Made by a program: the position numbers and the translations under genes. Below, piece after piece: positions 1 through 9,783 of a stretch of 64,000 bases of DNA. Source of the DNA: Neisseriaceae bacterium (GTDB lineage Bacteria; Pseudomonadota; Gammaproteobacteria; Burkholderiales; UBA11063); the NCBI GenBank assembly GCA_003963245.1, contig RXJX01000001.1, positions 1,412 to 65,411 on the forward strand, in the 5' to 3' direction. Each line of letters starts with the position of its first letter. Within the stretch, counting starts at the first letter, position 1. A model generated the notes under the pieces. It was not told the DNA's origin. It worked only from the letters and a program-made list of their open reading frames with translations, and made no database searches.

Positions 1-199
1 ATCCCCATGTCTTATGCTCTGTAGCAATCTCTAACAGCAACTGCGCAATGCGTTCATTATCATCATTGAGCTTACTTGTATAACGGTATGTGGTTTCGCT
101 TATACAAAATAATCGACACACTTGTCTAACACTAAGACCCTTGATCAACATTACTTCTTTTGCCATCAATTTACGTTGCGATGGCTTTACCACTTTTTT
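1..199 (-). CDS. IS3-family transposase OrfB, N-terminal part only
   Basis: Read on the minus strand, this frame gives KPSQRKLMAKEVM, then SVRQVCRLFCISETTYRY, then NDDNERIAQLLLEIATEHKTWG. This is the usual start of the IS3 OrfB transposase (a helix-turn-helix region before the DDE integrase core). It has no start codon of its own. It is joined to OrfA by a probable programmed -1 frameshift at an A-AAA-AAG heptamer (minus strand of 193-199), the standard IS3 way of making the OrfAB transposase. The DDE catalytic core lies beyond the left edge. Confidence 0.8.
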
Positions 200-453
200 G
201 TCATAGCTTCTTTTAGGACATCGTGATCCATCTGTAATTCAGCATACATCCGCTTTAATCTATTGTTCTCTGCTTCAAGTTGTTTTACTTTGGATAATAT
301 TGAAGCATCCATGCCGCCATATTTAGAGCGCCATTTATAAAATGTTGCACTGCTTATCCCATTGCTACGACAGACTTCCGTGATTGGCATACCTCTTTCT
401 GCCAATTTTAGAATATTGATTATTTGTGATTCGGTAAACTTTGAGTTTTTCAT
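187..453 (-). CDS. IS3-family transposase OrfA
   Basis: An 88-residue protein with the IS3/IS911 OrfA layout. It has an N-terminal helix-turn-helix (FTESQIINILKLAERG, then EVCRSNGISSATFYKWRSKYGGM) followed by a leucine-zipper-like coiled coil (KVKQLEAENNRLKRMYAEL). It binds the IS ends and represses or helps the OrfAB transposase. Its last codons overlap the A6G slippery site used to shift into orfB. The length is normal for the family, so this part of the IS looks intact. Confidence 0.92.
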   Translation of the reverse strand: MKNSKFTESQIINILKLAERGMPITEVCRSNGISSATFYKWRSKYGGMDASILSKVKQLEAENNRLKRMYAELQMDHDVLKEAMTKKW

Positions 454-540
454 TTTTAATACCTCTCTTGGTGTTAGTCGATAGTGTAAATCTCTCTACT
501 TATCAATAGCACTTTTTTTAGGGGGTATTACCGGAGCCCA

Positions 541-1064
541 TATTTAATTGCGTAGCTTGGAGTACAGTATAGTTGGACAAATTCTGATCTTAGAAACTTT
601 TGGTCAAATTTCCCACTTTTATCTGGATACACTGTAATAGCTATATCAAAAACATCTTTTTGAGAGGGTTTTCCCCATGTCATATAAAAAAGATTTAATT
701 TAATCTCTGGATAAGCCCTACTGAAATAAACAATATATGGTGTAATTAATTCCAGCGCATGAATCACGGGCAATATAATTTTTAGTGTGGGATAGCTATC
801 AGCTTTTACCTCTGGATTGATTGCCTGTTTTGCCTCAGCTAGTTGATTTGGTAAGCTTTTGAATCTTTGGTACAAAGTTTCTCCTTCTGTGGTTAATGAG
901 AAATTTCTAGTGTCACGAGTAATCAAAGTTTTACCAAAGTAAGTTTCTAACTCCTGAATTTTTCTACTTAAAGTAGAGGGTGCAATTTTAAGGCATTCTG
1001 CTGTTTTTGAGAAATTCCCAGTTGTAACTAACTCTACAAATGTTATGAGATGATCAAACATCAT
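541..1064 (-). pseudogene. LysR-family regulator, 3' end removed by the IS
   Basis: The N-terminal 60 residues form a clear LysR winged helix-turn-helix (LITFVELVTTGNFSKTAE, APSTLSRKIQELE), and the start of the effector-binding domain follows (TLKIILPVIHALELITPYIV). LysR proteins are about 300 residues. This one ends after about 175, where the frame enters the IS end at 540 and meets a stop at 528-530, still within the first effector subdomain. DNA binding might survive, but ligand sensing and oligomerisation should be lost. The rest of the gene should lie left of the IS, outside the window. The target gene is unknown; the next intact gene on this side is the repeat lipoprotein at 1532. Confidence 0.85.
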
Positions 1065-1531
1065 AATTAAGACTTTTTAAACAGTTAAACTACTAATGAT
1101 TTTATACTACAGATGAATTGTAGAATTGGCTAAATTTTACCACTATGAGAATTTGTCTTGATAATTATGAGGTGATTTAGCTAAATAAAGCATACTTCGA
1201 GAGTTATGCTAGCTATTTTGATTTTACGTGGAAGTATAAATATTTAATAGTATTAATCATTTGCTAATTATTGTGGTATTTTGCAACTAATTTATTATGC
1301 AAATATTCTATTAGTTGGATGGGATTTTAGTGAAAACTCTCAAATATTGGAAAATATTTTAATTATTCCAAAAATGAAATAATACTTCCATTATTGATTA
1401 TATTTAGTTTCTATAAAGTTAATATAATCCGATATGGATAAATAGTGCTTGAATAGAGTAATGTTCTGTAGTTTAGCTGTGTTAGTACTATGTCCTAACA
1501 ATCAATTAAATTTTATCTAAGGATTTATAAA
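1065..1531. other. AT-rich intergenic region upstream of repeat lipoprotein
   Basis: This 467-base stretch separates the divergent lysR fragment and the lipoprotein gene and should hold both promoters. It is very AT-rich and no convincing reading frame is seen. An imperfect inverted repeat AGCATA/TATGCT sits near 1188-1210. A ribosome-binding site (AAGGA) lies about nine bases before the lipoprotein ATG at 1532. No strong sigma-70 match stands out. Confidence 0.5.
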
Positions 1532-4500
1532 ATGAAACAAAAAACTAGATTGTTAAAAATTCTTTCCATCATATGGCTTGGATTTTTGACATTATTTATT
1601 TCTTCTTGTGGTGGTGGTTCTGGTAGTTCACCAGTTACATTACAGTCTATTCAAATATATACGAACAGTAATGTTGCTCCATTAGGAATTAACCCCCCAA
1701 TTCACAGCAATAGGTGTGTATTCAAATGGTGTGACTGCTGATTTGACGGAGAGTGTTATATGGACATCATCTTCTACAAATGTTGCGACAATCAGTAATA
1801 GTGTTGGAAGTAACGGGTTAGTAACAACAGTTGCAACTGGTGTAACTAACATTTCAGCTTCTGTAAGTGGAGTTAGTTCAGCTCCAATGGCTTTGACAGT
1901 AACAAATGCAACTTTGTCTTCAATTGCGGTTACACCAAATACAAAAACACTTCCTTTAGGGATAACTCAACAATATACAGCAATGGGTACTTTTTCAGAT
2001 GGAACATCTTTAAATATTACTTCAAGCGTAAGCTGGTCATCGAATAATACAGCAGTTGCAACTATTAGTGCTTCAGGATTGGCAACTCCCGTTGCTGCTG
2101 GAAATACCAACATTAAAGCATCTGTAGGTAATGTTACCAGTCCTGCGGTATCTTTAACGGTTAGTTCTGCTGCACTTAACTCAATTTCAGTAACTTCAAC
2201 AACGGGATTCTCAAGCCCATTAGGTGTAAATACTCAACTTACTGCAACTGGAAACTTCTCAGATGGAACTACTCAAGATCTTACTTCACAGGTTACTTGG
2301 AGCTCATCATCAACTAGTGTTGCAACTGTAAGCAATGTTGCCGGTAGTAATGGTCTGGTAATTCCTGTATCGGTGGGTACAACTAATATTACTGCTACTC
2401 TAAATGCTACTAGTTCTATTGCAGTGACTCAAACGGTGACAAGTGCAACGTTATCTTCAATTGCCGTTACCCCTGGAACTGCCAATACTCCGCTAGGTGT
2501 TGCTCAACAGTATACAGCAGCAGGTACTTACTCCGATGGGTCTATACTAAACATAACATCAAGTGTAACTTGGTCGTCAAGTAATACCAATATTGCTACT
2601 ATTAGTAATGCAACAAATAGCTCTGGTTTGGCGAGTCCAGTTGCGACTGGTTCTACGACAATTACTGCTACTTTAGGCAGTGATACTAGTCTAGGAGTTA
2701 CCTTGACTGTTAGCTCAGCAACGTTACAATCAATCGCAGTTGCCTCTACGACTACTTACAGCACTGCACTTGGTGTGCAGACGCAATTCACGGCAACAGG
2801 TATGTATAGCGATGGAACGCAGCAAGATATCACTTCACAAGTTACATGGAATTCATCATCGACTGCAGTTGCAACGATAAGTAATGCAACAGGAAGCAAC
2901 GGGGTGTTGACTCCTGCTTCTGTCGGCGGTACTCAAATTACTGCAACAAAAAGTGGTGTTAGCTCCAACTCCGTTCCTTTTGTGGTGACTGCAGCAACAC
3001 TATCATCGATAGCAGTTACTTCTAACTCTAATAGTACACCTTTAGGTCAAACTATGCAGTATACAGCAATTGGTACTTATTCAGATGGTACAACTGCAAA
3101 TATAACTTCAACTGTAACTTGGTCGTCAAGTAATATTAACATTGCAACAATCAGCAATGCCTCTGGCAGTATTGGTCTAGCAACTCCTGTTGCTGTTGGA
3201 GCTACCAATATAACAGCATCATTGAATGGTGTAAATAGTACTCCGGATACATTAACAGTTAATAATGCATCGTTAGTATCAATTGCAATCGATGAACCAG
3301 GGAATACTACTCCCATGGGAGTAAATACTCAGTATACAGCGACTGCTACTTATTCGGATGGTTCGACTGCAGATGTCACTAATTCAGTGACTTGGTCATC
3401 ATCAGCAGGATCAGTTGCAACAGTAAGTAATGTTAGCGGGTTTTCTGGTTCATATACAAGAGGTTTAACAACTCCTGTTGCTGTGGGTACGACAGATGTT
3501 ACTGCAAGTTTAAACGGTATCACTAGCCAGACAGTTACATTTACTGTTACTGGTGGTAGCTTAGTATCAATTGCTGTCTCAAGTCCATATTCATCAACGG
3601 GGGAGGGTGTAAAACAGCAATTTCAAGCAATAGGGACTTACTCTGATGGTACTACAGCGAATTTAACTCAAAGTGTTACTTGGGATTCAAGTTCTACTTC
3701 CAAAGTTACCATTAATGCTTCTGGTCTAGCTACTTCTGTTGCAGCAGGAACTTCAAATATTACTGCACAGTTTTATGGTGTAACTAGTAGTTCCAGTACT
3801 TTAACGGTTACGTCTGCTACAATAACTACACTTACTATATTACCTAATACAACTATAACATTGCCGAGTGGTGTTAAGCAACAATTTACTGCAACTGCTG
3901 CTTATTCCGATGGTACTCTTTATGATTTAACCTCATCGGTTACTTGGACTAGCTCTTCTCCGAATGTTGTTATCAGCAATGTCTCAGGTAGTGCGGGATT
4001 AGCTACTGCAAACAATGTTAGTAATGGTAACACTATTACTGCAACCTATCTAACCATAAATAGTGCTCCAACTACGGTAAATGTATCAGCGGCTGTGTTA
4101 CAATCTATCGTGATTGCACCAGCAACTGTAACTGTTGCTAAAGGTTTAACGAAAGCCTATACTGCAACTGGAGCCTACTCGGATGGATCTAGTCAGGATA
4201 TTACTAACAGCGTAACTTGGCTTTCTGCTGATACAGCGGTTGCTACGATAAACTCGTCAACAGGCGTTGCTACTGTGGCTGCGGCAAGCGGTACAACTGA
4301 TATTACTGCCAGTTTAAATGGTATAACTAGTAATACAGCAGTTCTGACAGCCTCTGCGGCAGTATTACAATCTATCACGATTACACCAGCAAGTGCAACT
4401 GTTGCCAAAGGTTTAACGCAAGCCTATACTGCAACTGGAACCTACTCTGATAATTCTACGGATAACATTACTAACCAAGTAACATGGAGTTCTGACAATA

Positions 4501-5156
4501 CTGGTGTTGCTACAATAAATGCTTCAACAGGTGTTGCTACTGTAGTTGCGGCAAGCGGTACAACTAATGTTACGGCTAGTTCAGATGGTGTAACCAGTAA
4601 TACAGCAGTTCTGACAGCTTCTGCGGCAACATTACAATCTATCGCGATTACACCAACAACTGCAACTGTTGCCAAAGGTTTAACGCAAGCTTATAGTGCA
4701 ACTGGAACCTACTCTGATAATTCTACGGAGGACATTACTGACAGCGTAACTTGGAGTTCTAGTAATACAGCGGTTGCTACGATAAACTCGTCAACAGGTG
4801 TTGCTACTATAGTTGCAGCAAGTGGTTCAACCAATATTACGGCTGCTCTTGGTGGGAAAACCAGTAATACAGCAGAACTAACTGCTTCTGCGGCAACACT
4901 AGTTTCTATCGCGATCACTCCGGCTGATCCCACACTTGCTCTAAGCACAGGATTTGTCCAATTGACAGCTACTGGAACGTATACAGATAATACAACAGGT
5001 AACATTACATCTAATGTTGCTTGGTCGTCTAGTAATACTGGTGTGGTAAGTGTACCTGGAGTTAGCGGTGTTGCTGCACTATATGCTACGGGTACTTCAC
5101 AAATTACGGCAACTATGGATGGTAAATCAGATTCAACTACTATAACGGTACAATAA
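1532..5156 (+). CDS. Bacterial Ig-like (Big_2) repeat lipoprotein, frameshifted
   Basis: The first frame starts at 1532 with a lipoprotein signal peptide (LKILSIIWLGFLTLFISSC, lipobox ISSC with Cys at about residue 26) followed by a GGGSGSS linker and the first Ig-like repeat. It leaves frame in a run of six C at 1693-1698. Removing one C joins it to the 3.4-kb frame that continues to 5156, giving about 1207 residues. The body is 13 tandem Big_2/BID_2-type domains of about 85 residues, each with an SIAVTP-like start, YSDGT, VTWSSSN and a GVTS...LTV end. Such proteins are surface-anchored stalks or adhesins in other bacteria. No binding tip domain is seen, and the chain ends after the last repeat. 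The frameshift may be phase variation, a true mutation or a sequencing error. Confidence 0.85.
1640..5153 (+). repeat. 13 tandem Ig-like coding repeats of about 255 bp
   Basis: Thirteen copies of a Big_2-like unit can be aligned by eye. Repeats 2-9 vary more. Repeats 10-12 (about 4095-4900) are close to each other also at DNA level, for example the shared blocks around AAAGGTTTAACG and GTTCTGACAGC. This points to recent duplication or conversion of the last copies and makes the repeat number prone to change. Confidence 0.85.
1693..1698 (+). repeat. C6 homopolymer at the frameshift
   Basis: Six C in an otherwise AT-rich gene, exactly where the reading frame of the lipoprotein breaks. With five C (or eight) the first Ig-like repeat reads on as PLGIN-P-QFTAIGVYSNGVTADL, which matches the other repeats. 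Confidence 0.75.
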
Positions 5157-5181
5157 GAGTGTCATTGGAATAATAACCAAT

Positions 5182-5220
5182 AAGAAAGTAGTACAGGCGG
5201 TAAGCTTGTACTACTTTCTT
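5182..5220. terminator. Hairpin terminator after repeat lipoprotein
   Basis: A perfect 14-bp inverted repeat (AAGAAAGTAGTACA at 5182-5195 and its complement at 5207-5220) with an 11-base loop starts 25 bases after the lipoprotein stop. The stem end is U-rich in the transcript (TTTCTT), as in a Rho-independent terminator. Confidence 0.75.
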
Positions 5221-5345
5221 ACAAATATTTAAATTTAAGTAAAGGTTTTTATAATAGCTTTATCTCTTTGGCAAGTATTGGTTTAATGTTTTTGTCCAAT
5301 ATTTGCCAAGTTTTTTGAGATATTGTTTAATCACAAGATAAAATT

Positions 5346-5480
5346 ATGGCAAATTTATTAATGATTTTATTTGTATTTGCAATCAGAACATTTATATCTT
5401 ATATCTTAGGTTTTTACGAGTTAACAAGAGAGCCTGAGTTCAAGTGCGAAATGCACAAATTAATATTTTCCGCTGTTTAG
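5346..5480 (+). CDS. Possible 44-residue membrane peptide
   Basis: A short frame (MANLLMILFVFAIRTFISY..., ending KLIFSAV) lies in the 390-base gap between the lipoprotein terminator and the convergent hydrolase gene. Its first half is hydrophobic, as in a single membrane span. The TATCTTAG bases before it do not make a clear ribosome-binding site. It is unrecognised and may be a chance frame. Nothing else is seen in 5221-5548. Confidence 0.2.
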   Translation: MANLLMILFVFAIRTFISYILGFYELTREPEFKCEMHKLIFSAV

Positions 5481-5548
5481 CGGGGATAAGTTTTTTGTTT
5501 ATGCCTCGTAGTCTATCATGCCTTCACATAAACTAATTATTTATGTTT

Positions 5549-6574
5549 TTAATACAATATCCTCACTAACAATCCACCAGCCTCACGAGTTGCACCAGTT
5601 CCCAGCGAGAGAACTAGACCATTAACAGGCGCTAGGTATGTATGAATTACATCACCAAATGCGTTGCGTTGTAAGGCAACTTCTTGATTTTGAACAACTG
5701 TATCGCCCAAATTTACCTTAATTTCAGCATAGCCACCAGTGATTGCTTTAACCGAGTGCATTTGATTGCCAATGAAACTACCGTAGCTTGCGGCATTACG
5801 TCCAAGCGGATAATCACATATTTTTAGATGGTTTAAGATATTTTTAATACCTTCAAGTGTTCGATTGATATATTCGGACTGATAGCTGCGTGCCGCACCA
5901 ATTTCAATGGTGATTGCTGGAATACCATGTTCAACAAACGTAGTTTCAACTGTTCCTTTTTCGCCCTCATCATTTTTGATTTGATCAGCAGGGATCAGTT
6001 CTGCCATGGTCTTTATTGCAGCTACCCGATAATCAGCAAAAACAAATAATGGATACTCGGTATCAGTTGATTGGCTATGCAGATCAATCGCGTAGTCACA
6101 GTTATTGTGCCATAAATGATTCCACAGTAAATGAGCATGAATTTGGGCGCTATTACCATCTTTATTACCAGGGAAAATCCCATTCATATTGGTAAATTCA
6201 CCACTGTCAGTCGAAGAATACCAAGTACGGCTGATATGAAATAGAGAATTAGGCGCAGCTTGAATGACGCCAATGATGCTGCCACTAAGTTGTGTTGGGT
6301 CTAAGTTTGCAAATAATTGCTGAATCACTCGTGAACCATTCAACTCATCACCATGAATTCCTGTATTGAGCAGCAATCGTTTACCAGATTTATTTCCTTT
6401 GGCAACCATTACTGGAACATACCAATGTTGTCCAATATTCATATTACTGCCTTGGAACATGAAACGATAAATCTTGCCAGACTCTAAATCATCGAGATTC
6501 AGATGGGTAATGACCGGAACACCACCGATGATGTCTCCAGTATAAGTAGTAGAGTTTTGCTGACTATTTGACAT
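5549..6574 (-). CDS. Succinylglutamate desuccinylase/aspartoacylase-family hydrolase
   Basis: A 341-residue protein of the AstE/AspA branch of the M14 zinc carboxypeptidase superfamily. The zinc-binding signature is visible as LLNTGIHGDELNGS (His about 74, Glu about 77), with a third ligand in the later YAIDLHSQS segment. The C-terminal part (YGSFIGNQMHSVKAITGGYAEIKVNLGDTV) is the beta-barrel half common to this family. The proteins hydrolyse N-acyl amino acids or similar amides in the cytosol; the substrate here cannot be told. No arginine succinyltransferase pathway genes are nearby, so AstE is unlikely. It is a single gene, convergent with the lipoprotein and followed upstream by mltD on the same strand, about 100 bases away. 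Confidence 0.8.
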   Translation of the reverse strand: MSNSQQNSTTYTGDIIGGVPVITHLNLDDLESGKIYRFMFQGSNMNIGQHWYVPVMVAKGNKSGKRLLLNTGIHGDELNGSRVIQQLFANLDPTQLSGSIIGVIQAAPNSLFHISRTWYSSTDSGEFTNMNGIFPGNKDGNSAQIHAHLLWNHLWHNNCDYAIDLHSQSTDTEYPLFVFADYRVAAIKTMAELIPADQIKNDEGEKGTVETTFVEHGIPAITIEIGAARSYQSEYINRTLEGIKNILNHLKICDYPLGRNAASYGSFIGNQMHSVKAITGGYAEIKVNLGDTVVQNQEVALQRNAFGDVIHTYLAPVNGLVLSLGTGATREAGGLLVRILY

Positions 6575-6674
6575 GGTTCTCTTTTTTTATTATGGTTAAA
6601 TGATCTTTAATAAAGCTTGCGTAGCTTTAGCTGTGGCGTAAATACTATTAACAATATTGGTCGTTGATTTTGCT

Positions 6675-8105
6675 TTATGAGTTACTCGAACCTGTTCGGA
6701 TTAGCAAAACTTGATTAAGTTTTACATTATTATCAACCATTTGATTATCTGCTTTGATTTTCTCTGCAGGAACGGCAAAACGTTTAGCAATAGAATACAG
6801 TGTATCACCAGAAACTACGACGTAATTAGTAAATCCATCTTTACTACTGGTATTATTGTTATTTGCACTCTTAGCTGTTGCGGTAGTATTCGTGCCATCA
6901 AGTAAGTCATTCACCATATTTTGCTTATTACCAGTATTGTCTGCTGCTCTGGGAGCTGGATTTTGGTTATCGCTGAGCTTGATTGCTGCTTCATCACCGA
7001 TGGGATCGGATGACGTAGGATTTGGAGCTGTGGCGGTGTTAGCAGTTTGATTATTGCTTGTGCTGCTTGCAGCTGCCAAGGCAACAATTCCATCACTGCT
7101 GCTATCATTGCTTGTAGCCGAATTTGAATTATTGTTGTTAGGGGTATTATTGCTTGCCGCGATTACCGGATCAGTCGGCGCAGATATTGGCGCAGGTATA
7201 TAATTGGGGTTTGAGCCCAGTGCGGCTAAGTACGTTGGCTGGTTACTTACAGGTAATAACAAACGTTGAGCAGGGCTTACGCTATAGCTGGTTGAATTAT
7301 ACTGCGGATTAAGCTTTTTGTTCAATGCCGGAGAGAGGTTCGACATAGTCATAAAATCAGTAACTTTTAGTGGAGCTTGCGGATTAATTATCGCGAAATA
7401 TGGTTGGTTGGGCAGATTGGTTAGTTTAATTCCAAATTTACGTGGGTTTTGAATTATATTTGCTAACGCAATTACTTTGGGTACATATTGATGCGTGACA
7501 TCGCGAACATCCAGATCATAGAAATTACGACTGCTGGAATTATTTACTGCGGTATTAATATTACCTTCGCCCCAGTTATAAGCAGCAATTGCCAGCTCCC
7601 AGCTACCAAACATATCATGAAGATACTGTAAATAAGTAATAGCTGCTCGGGTTGATTTTACAATATCTTTACGCTCATCTAGATCTGAATTTTGAATCAT
7701 TCCAAAGCGTTTACCAGAGCTTGAAACAAATTGCCACATCCCAGTAGAGATAGCTGCCGGAGAAACCGCATTCGGGTTGTAGGTGCTTTCTACAATCGGA
7801 ATTAACGCTAACTCAGTAGGGATACCACGACGTTCCATTTCTGTCACTACAAAATAGAGGTAGGGTGCAGCATTTTGCATGATTATATTAAAATATTTGG
7901 GGCTGCCATAGCGCTTTTCCCAATACTTTACTTCTTTGGTTTCACTGTGATCCAGAGCAAAGCCATCACTCATCCGTTGCCAAAGATTATTGTCTGTACG
8001 GATTTGACTTTGGTTTAACTGTTGCATTGTAAGTGCCAGATTATCAGCTCGACTAGCAAACAATGCTGAGCATAACAGTATGTTAAGTAATATTTTTTTT
8101 TGCAT
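6675..8105 (-). CDS. mltD: Membrane-bound lytic murein transglycosylase D
   Basis: A 476-residue peptidoglycan lytic transglycosylase. An N-terminal signal peptide (KKILLNILLCSALFASRA) is followed by the SLT catalytic domain at roughly residues 90-230, with the catalytic glutamate in VESTYNPNAVSPAAISTGMW and the YNWGEGN motif. A long low-complexity Asn/Ser/Ala/Thr linker (about 300-420) leads to one C-terminal LysM domain (VVSGDTLYSIAKRFAVPAEK). MltD of E. coli usually has two LysM modules, so this form is short at the C terminus. There is no lipobox cysteine in the signal, so membrane anchoring differs from the E. coli enzyme. The linker composition suggests a flexible spacer in the periplasm. 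Confidence 0.9.
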   Translation of the reverse strand: MQKKILLNILLCSALFASRADNLALTMQQLNQSQIRTDNNLWQRMSDGFALDHSETKEVKYWEKRYGSPKYFNIIMQNAAPYLYFVVTEMERRGIPTELALIPIVESTYNPNAVSPAAISTGMWQFVSSSGKRFGMIQNSDLDERKDIVKSTRAAITYLQYLHDMFGSWELAIAAYNWGEGNINTAVNNSSSRNFYDLDVRDVTHQYVPKVIALANIIQNPRKFGIKLTNLPNQPYFAIINPQAPLKVTDFMTMSNLSPALNKKLNPQYNSTSYSVSPAQRLLLPVSNQPTYLAALGSNPNYIPAPISAPTDPVIAASNNTPNNNNSNSATSNDSSSDGIVALAAASSTSNNQTANTATAPNPTSSDPIGDEAAIKLSDNQNPAPRAADNTGNKQNMVNDLLDGTNTTATAKSANNNNTSSKDGFTNYVVVSGDTLYSIAKRFAVPAEKIKADNQMVDNNVKLNQVLLIRTGSSNS

Positions 8106-8304
8106 TTTGTACTTATCTGAAAAAAGCTCCGGTAGCTTTGGTATAATATGGAGCTAATTTGACCTATACTGAAACATACTCTTTGGAGCAGAGTTCCGTA
8201 TATATTATGGACGAACAACCAAGAGCACGTGTGAGTATAGCTTACTTCTATAATATTATTGTAACTCAAAATGATTTAAAGTTGCAAGGAATAATTTAAC
8301 TTAA

Positions 8305-8901
8305 ATGACAAATAAAGAAATTCTGGTATTGTTTTATACTACTACTGGTGCGACTAAGCAGCTCGCGCAGTTAATTGCCCGAGGCATTGAGAGTGTTTCT
8401 GGTATGAGCGCCAGATTGCGGACTGTGCCAAAAGTATCTACCGTATGTGAGCAAACCGAGCCCGAGATTCCTGAGAGTGGTGTGCCATACGTTAGCCTGC
8501 AGGATCTTGATGAATGTGTCGGTTTGGCTTTAGGTTCGCCTGTTCGTTTTGGTAATATGGCTGCCAGTATGAAATATTTTTGGGATAGTACCAGTAGTGA
8601 ATGGTTGGCAGGAACTTTAGTTGGTAAACCAGCTTGCGTCTTTACTTCATCTGGTTCTATGCATGGTGGACAGGAGTCATGCTTGATTTCAATGATGTTG
8701 CCATTGTTGCATCACGGCATGTGCATTGTCGGTTTACCTTATTCCAATTCTGAACTATTAACTACTCGTAGTGGGGGAACTCCATATGGTGTCTCACATT
8801 TGGCGGGAAGTAATGCTGACTTGGAAATTACTAAAGAGGAAAAAGCGCTGGCTTTAGCGCAGGGCAGGTATCTGGCTGAAATAGCCTCAAAACTAAGTTA
8901 A
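8305..8901 (+). CDS. wrbA: WrbA-type NAD(P)H:quinone oxidoreductase
   Basis: A 198-residue flavodoxin-like protein. The FMN phosphate loop is YTTTGATKQLAQLIARG near the N terminus, and the WrbA hallmarks GSPVRFGNMAASMKYFWD and FTSSGSMHGGQE follow in order. The family reduces quinones by two electrons with FMN and NAD(P)H and protects against redox stress. The length is normal. The gene stands alone between divergent mltD and the etf operon. The spacing of 136 bases to etfB suggests separate transcription. Confidence 0.9.
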   Translation: MTNKEILVLFYTTTGATKQLAQLIARGIESVSGMSARLRTVPKVSTVCEQTEPEIPESGVPYVSLQDLDECVGLALGSPVRFGNMAASMKYFWDSTSSEWLAGTLVGKPACVFTSSGSMHGGQESCLISMMLPLLHHGMCIVGLPYSNSELLTTRSGGTPYGVSHLAGSNADLEITKEEKALALAQGRYLAEIASKLS

Positions 8902-9038
8902 CTGCTCGAATTATTTCGCAATAGCGTTGTTGCAAGGTTCCTCATTTACCCTGTGTGTAAATTACGTCGCCTTGCGTCTAGCTCTTGCTTCTTATTTCGG
9001 CAGTTACATGAGCACTTATAATTAGGTATAGGAAATTT

Positions 9039-9782
9039 ATGAAAGCATTAGTTTGCGCAAAGCGCGTAGTCGATCCCAATGTAAAGGTTCGAGTAAAGAG
9101 TGATTTTAGTAATGTTGAAATTGAACATAGTAAAATGTCACTAAATCCATTTGATGAAAATGCAATTGAAGAAGCGGTTCGCCTCAAGGAACGTGGTATT
9201 GTAACTGAAATCGTTGCTGTATCTATTGGCAGTGCTAAATGTGAGGAAACTTTACGTAATGCCTTGGCGCGTGGTTGTGATCGGGCGATTCTAGTTGAAA
9301 GTAGCGAGAACTATGAGCCAATTAATATTGCTAATATTTTGCAAAAAATCGTGGCAACGGAGCAACCGCAGCTGATTATGCTTGGCAAACAGGCAATTGA
9401 TGATGATGCCAATCAGGTTGCGCAGATGCTCGCGGGTAAATTGGGGATTGCACAGGCAACCTTCGTGTCACAGCTTGAAGTAAATGCGGATAGCTTGGTT
9501 GCGCGTCGTGAAATTGATGGCGGTACGCAAAAACTGGAACTTAAATTACCCGCAGTGGTGAGCGCTGATTTATATCTCAATGAACCGCGCTTTATTAAGT
9601 TACCACAGCTGATGCAGGCTAAGAAAAAACCGATTGAGAAAGTTGCAGTTACCGAACTAGGTTTAGAGTTAAATGCACGTACCAGATTGGTTAAGGTTAT
9701 GGATGGTGAAGTTAAAAAGCAATGCAAATTTGTTGATTCAAGCAATCAATTAGTTGAATTGATTAAGAAAGGTGCGATGTAA
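9039..9782 (+). CDS. etfB: Electron transfer flavoprotein, beta subunit
   Basis: The 247-residue protein begins MKALVCAKRVVDPNVKVRV and carries the ETF-beta AMP-binding region (LNPFDENAIEEAVRLKE) and the signature around LGKQAIDDDANQVAQMLAGKL. EtfB forms a heterodimer with EtfA and passes electrons from acyl-CoA and other dehydrogenases to ETF-quinone oxidoreductase. etfA follows after one base, so translation is probably coupled. No acyl-CoA dehydrogenase is adjacent. The start at 9039 follows a usable purine-rich site (TAGGAAATTT). Confidence 0.95.
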   Translation: MKALVCAKRVVDPNVKVRVKSDFSNVEIEHSKMSLNPFDENAIEEAVRLKERGIVTEIVAVSIGSAKCEETLRNALARGCDRAILVESSENYEPINIANILQKIVATEQPQLIMLGKQAIDDDANQVAQMLAGKLGIAQATFVSQLEVNADSLVARREIDGGTQKLELKLPAVVSADLYLNEPRFIKLPQLMQAKKKPIEKVAVTELGLELNARTRLVKVMDGEVKKQCKFVDSSNQLVELIKKGAM

Positions 9783-9783
9783 G

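Larger units (their letters stand above)
1..540 (-). mobile_element. IS3-family insertion sequence, cut by left edge
   Basis: The window opens inside an insertion sequence read on the minus strand, with orfA complete and orfB running off the edge. The likely terminal end is the TGGGCTCCGG sequence ending at 540. It begins with the 5'-TG typical of IS3-family ends, and it is also exactly where the reading frame of the neighbouring lysR gene breaks off. The other end lies outside the window, so the second inverted repeat and the target duplication cannot be checked. The KYGGM-type OrfA suggests the IS407-like subgroup, but this is a guess. Confidence 0.8.

Noticed and set aside
3077..5005. Several minus-strand frames inside the Ig-repeat gene
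   Set aside because: They recur in each repeat at the same phase, as shadows of the repeated coding sequence.
5549..6574. astE of the arginine succinyltransferase pathway
   Set aside because: No other ast gene is nearby, and the protein fits the broad aspartoacylase-like family equally well.
8902..9038. A possible RNA gene or attenuator before etfB
   Set aside because: Only 137 bases with no stable inverted repeat or conserved motif that I could recognise.
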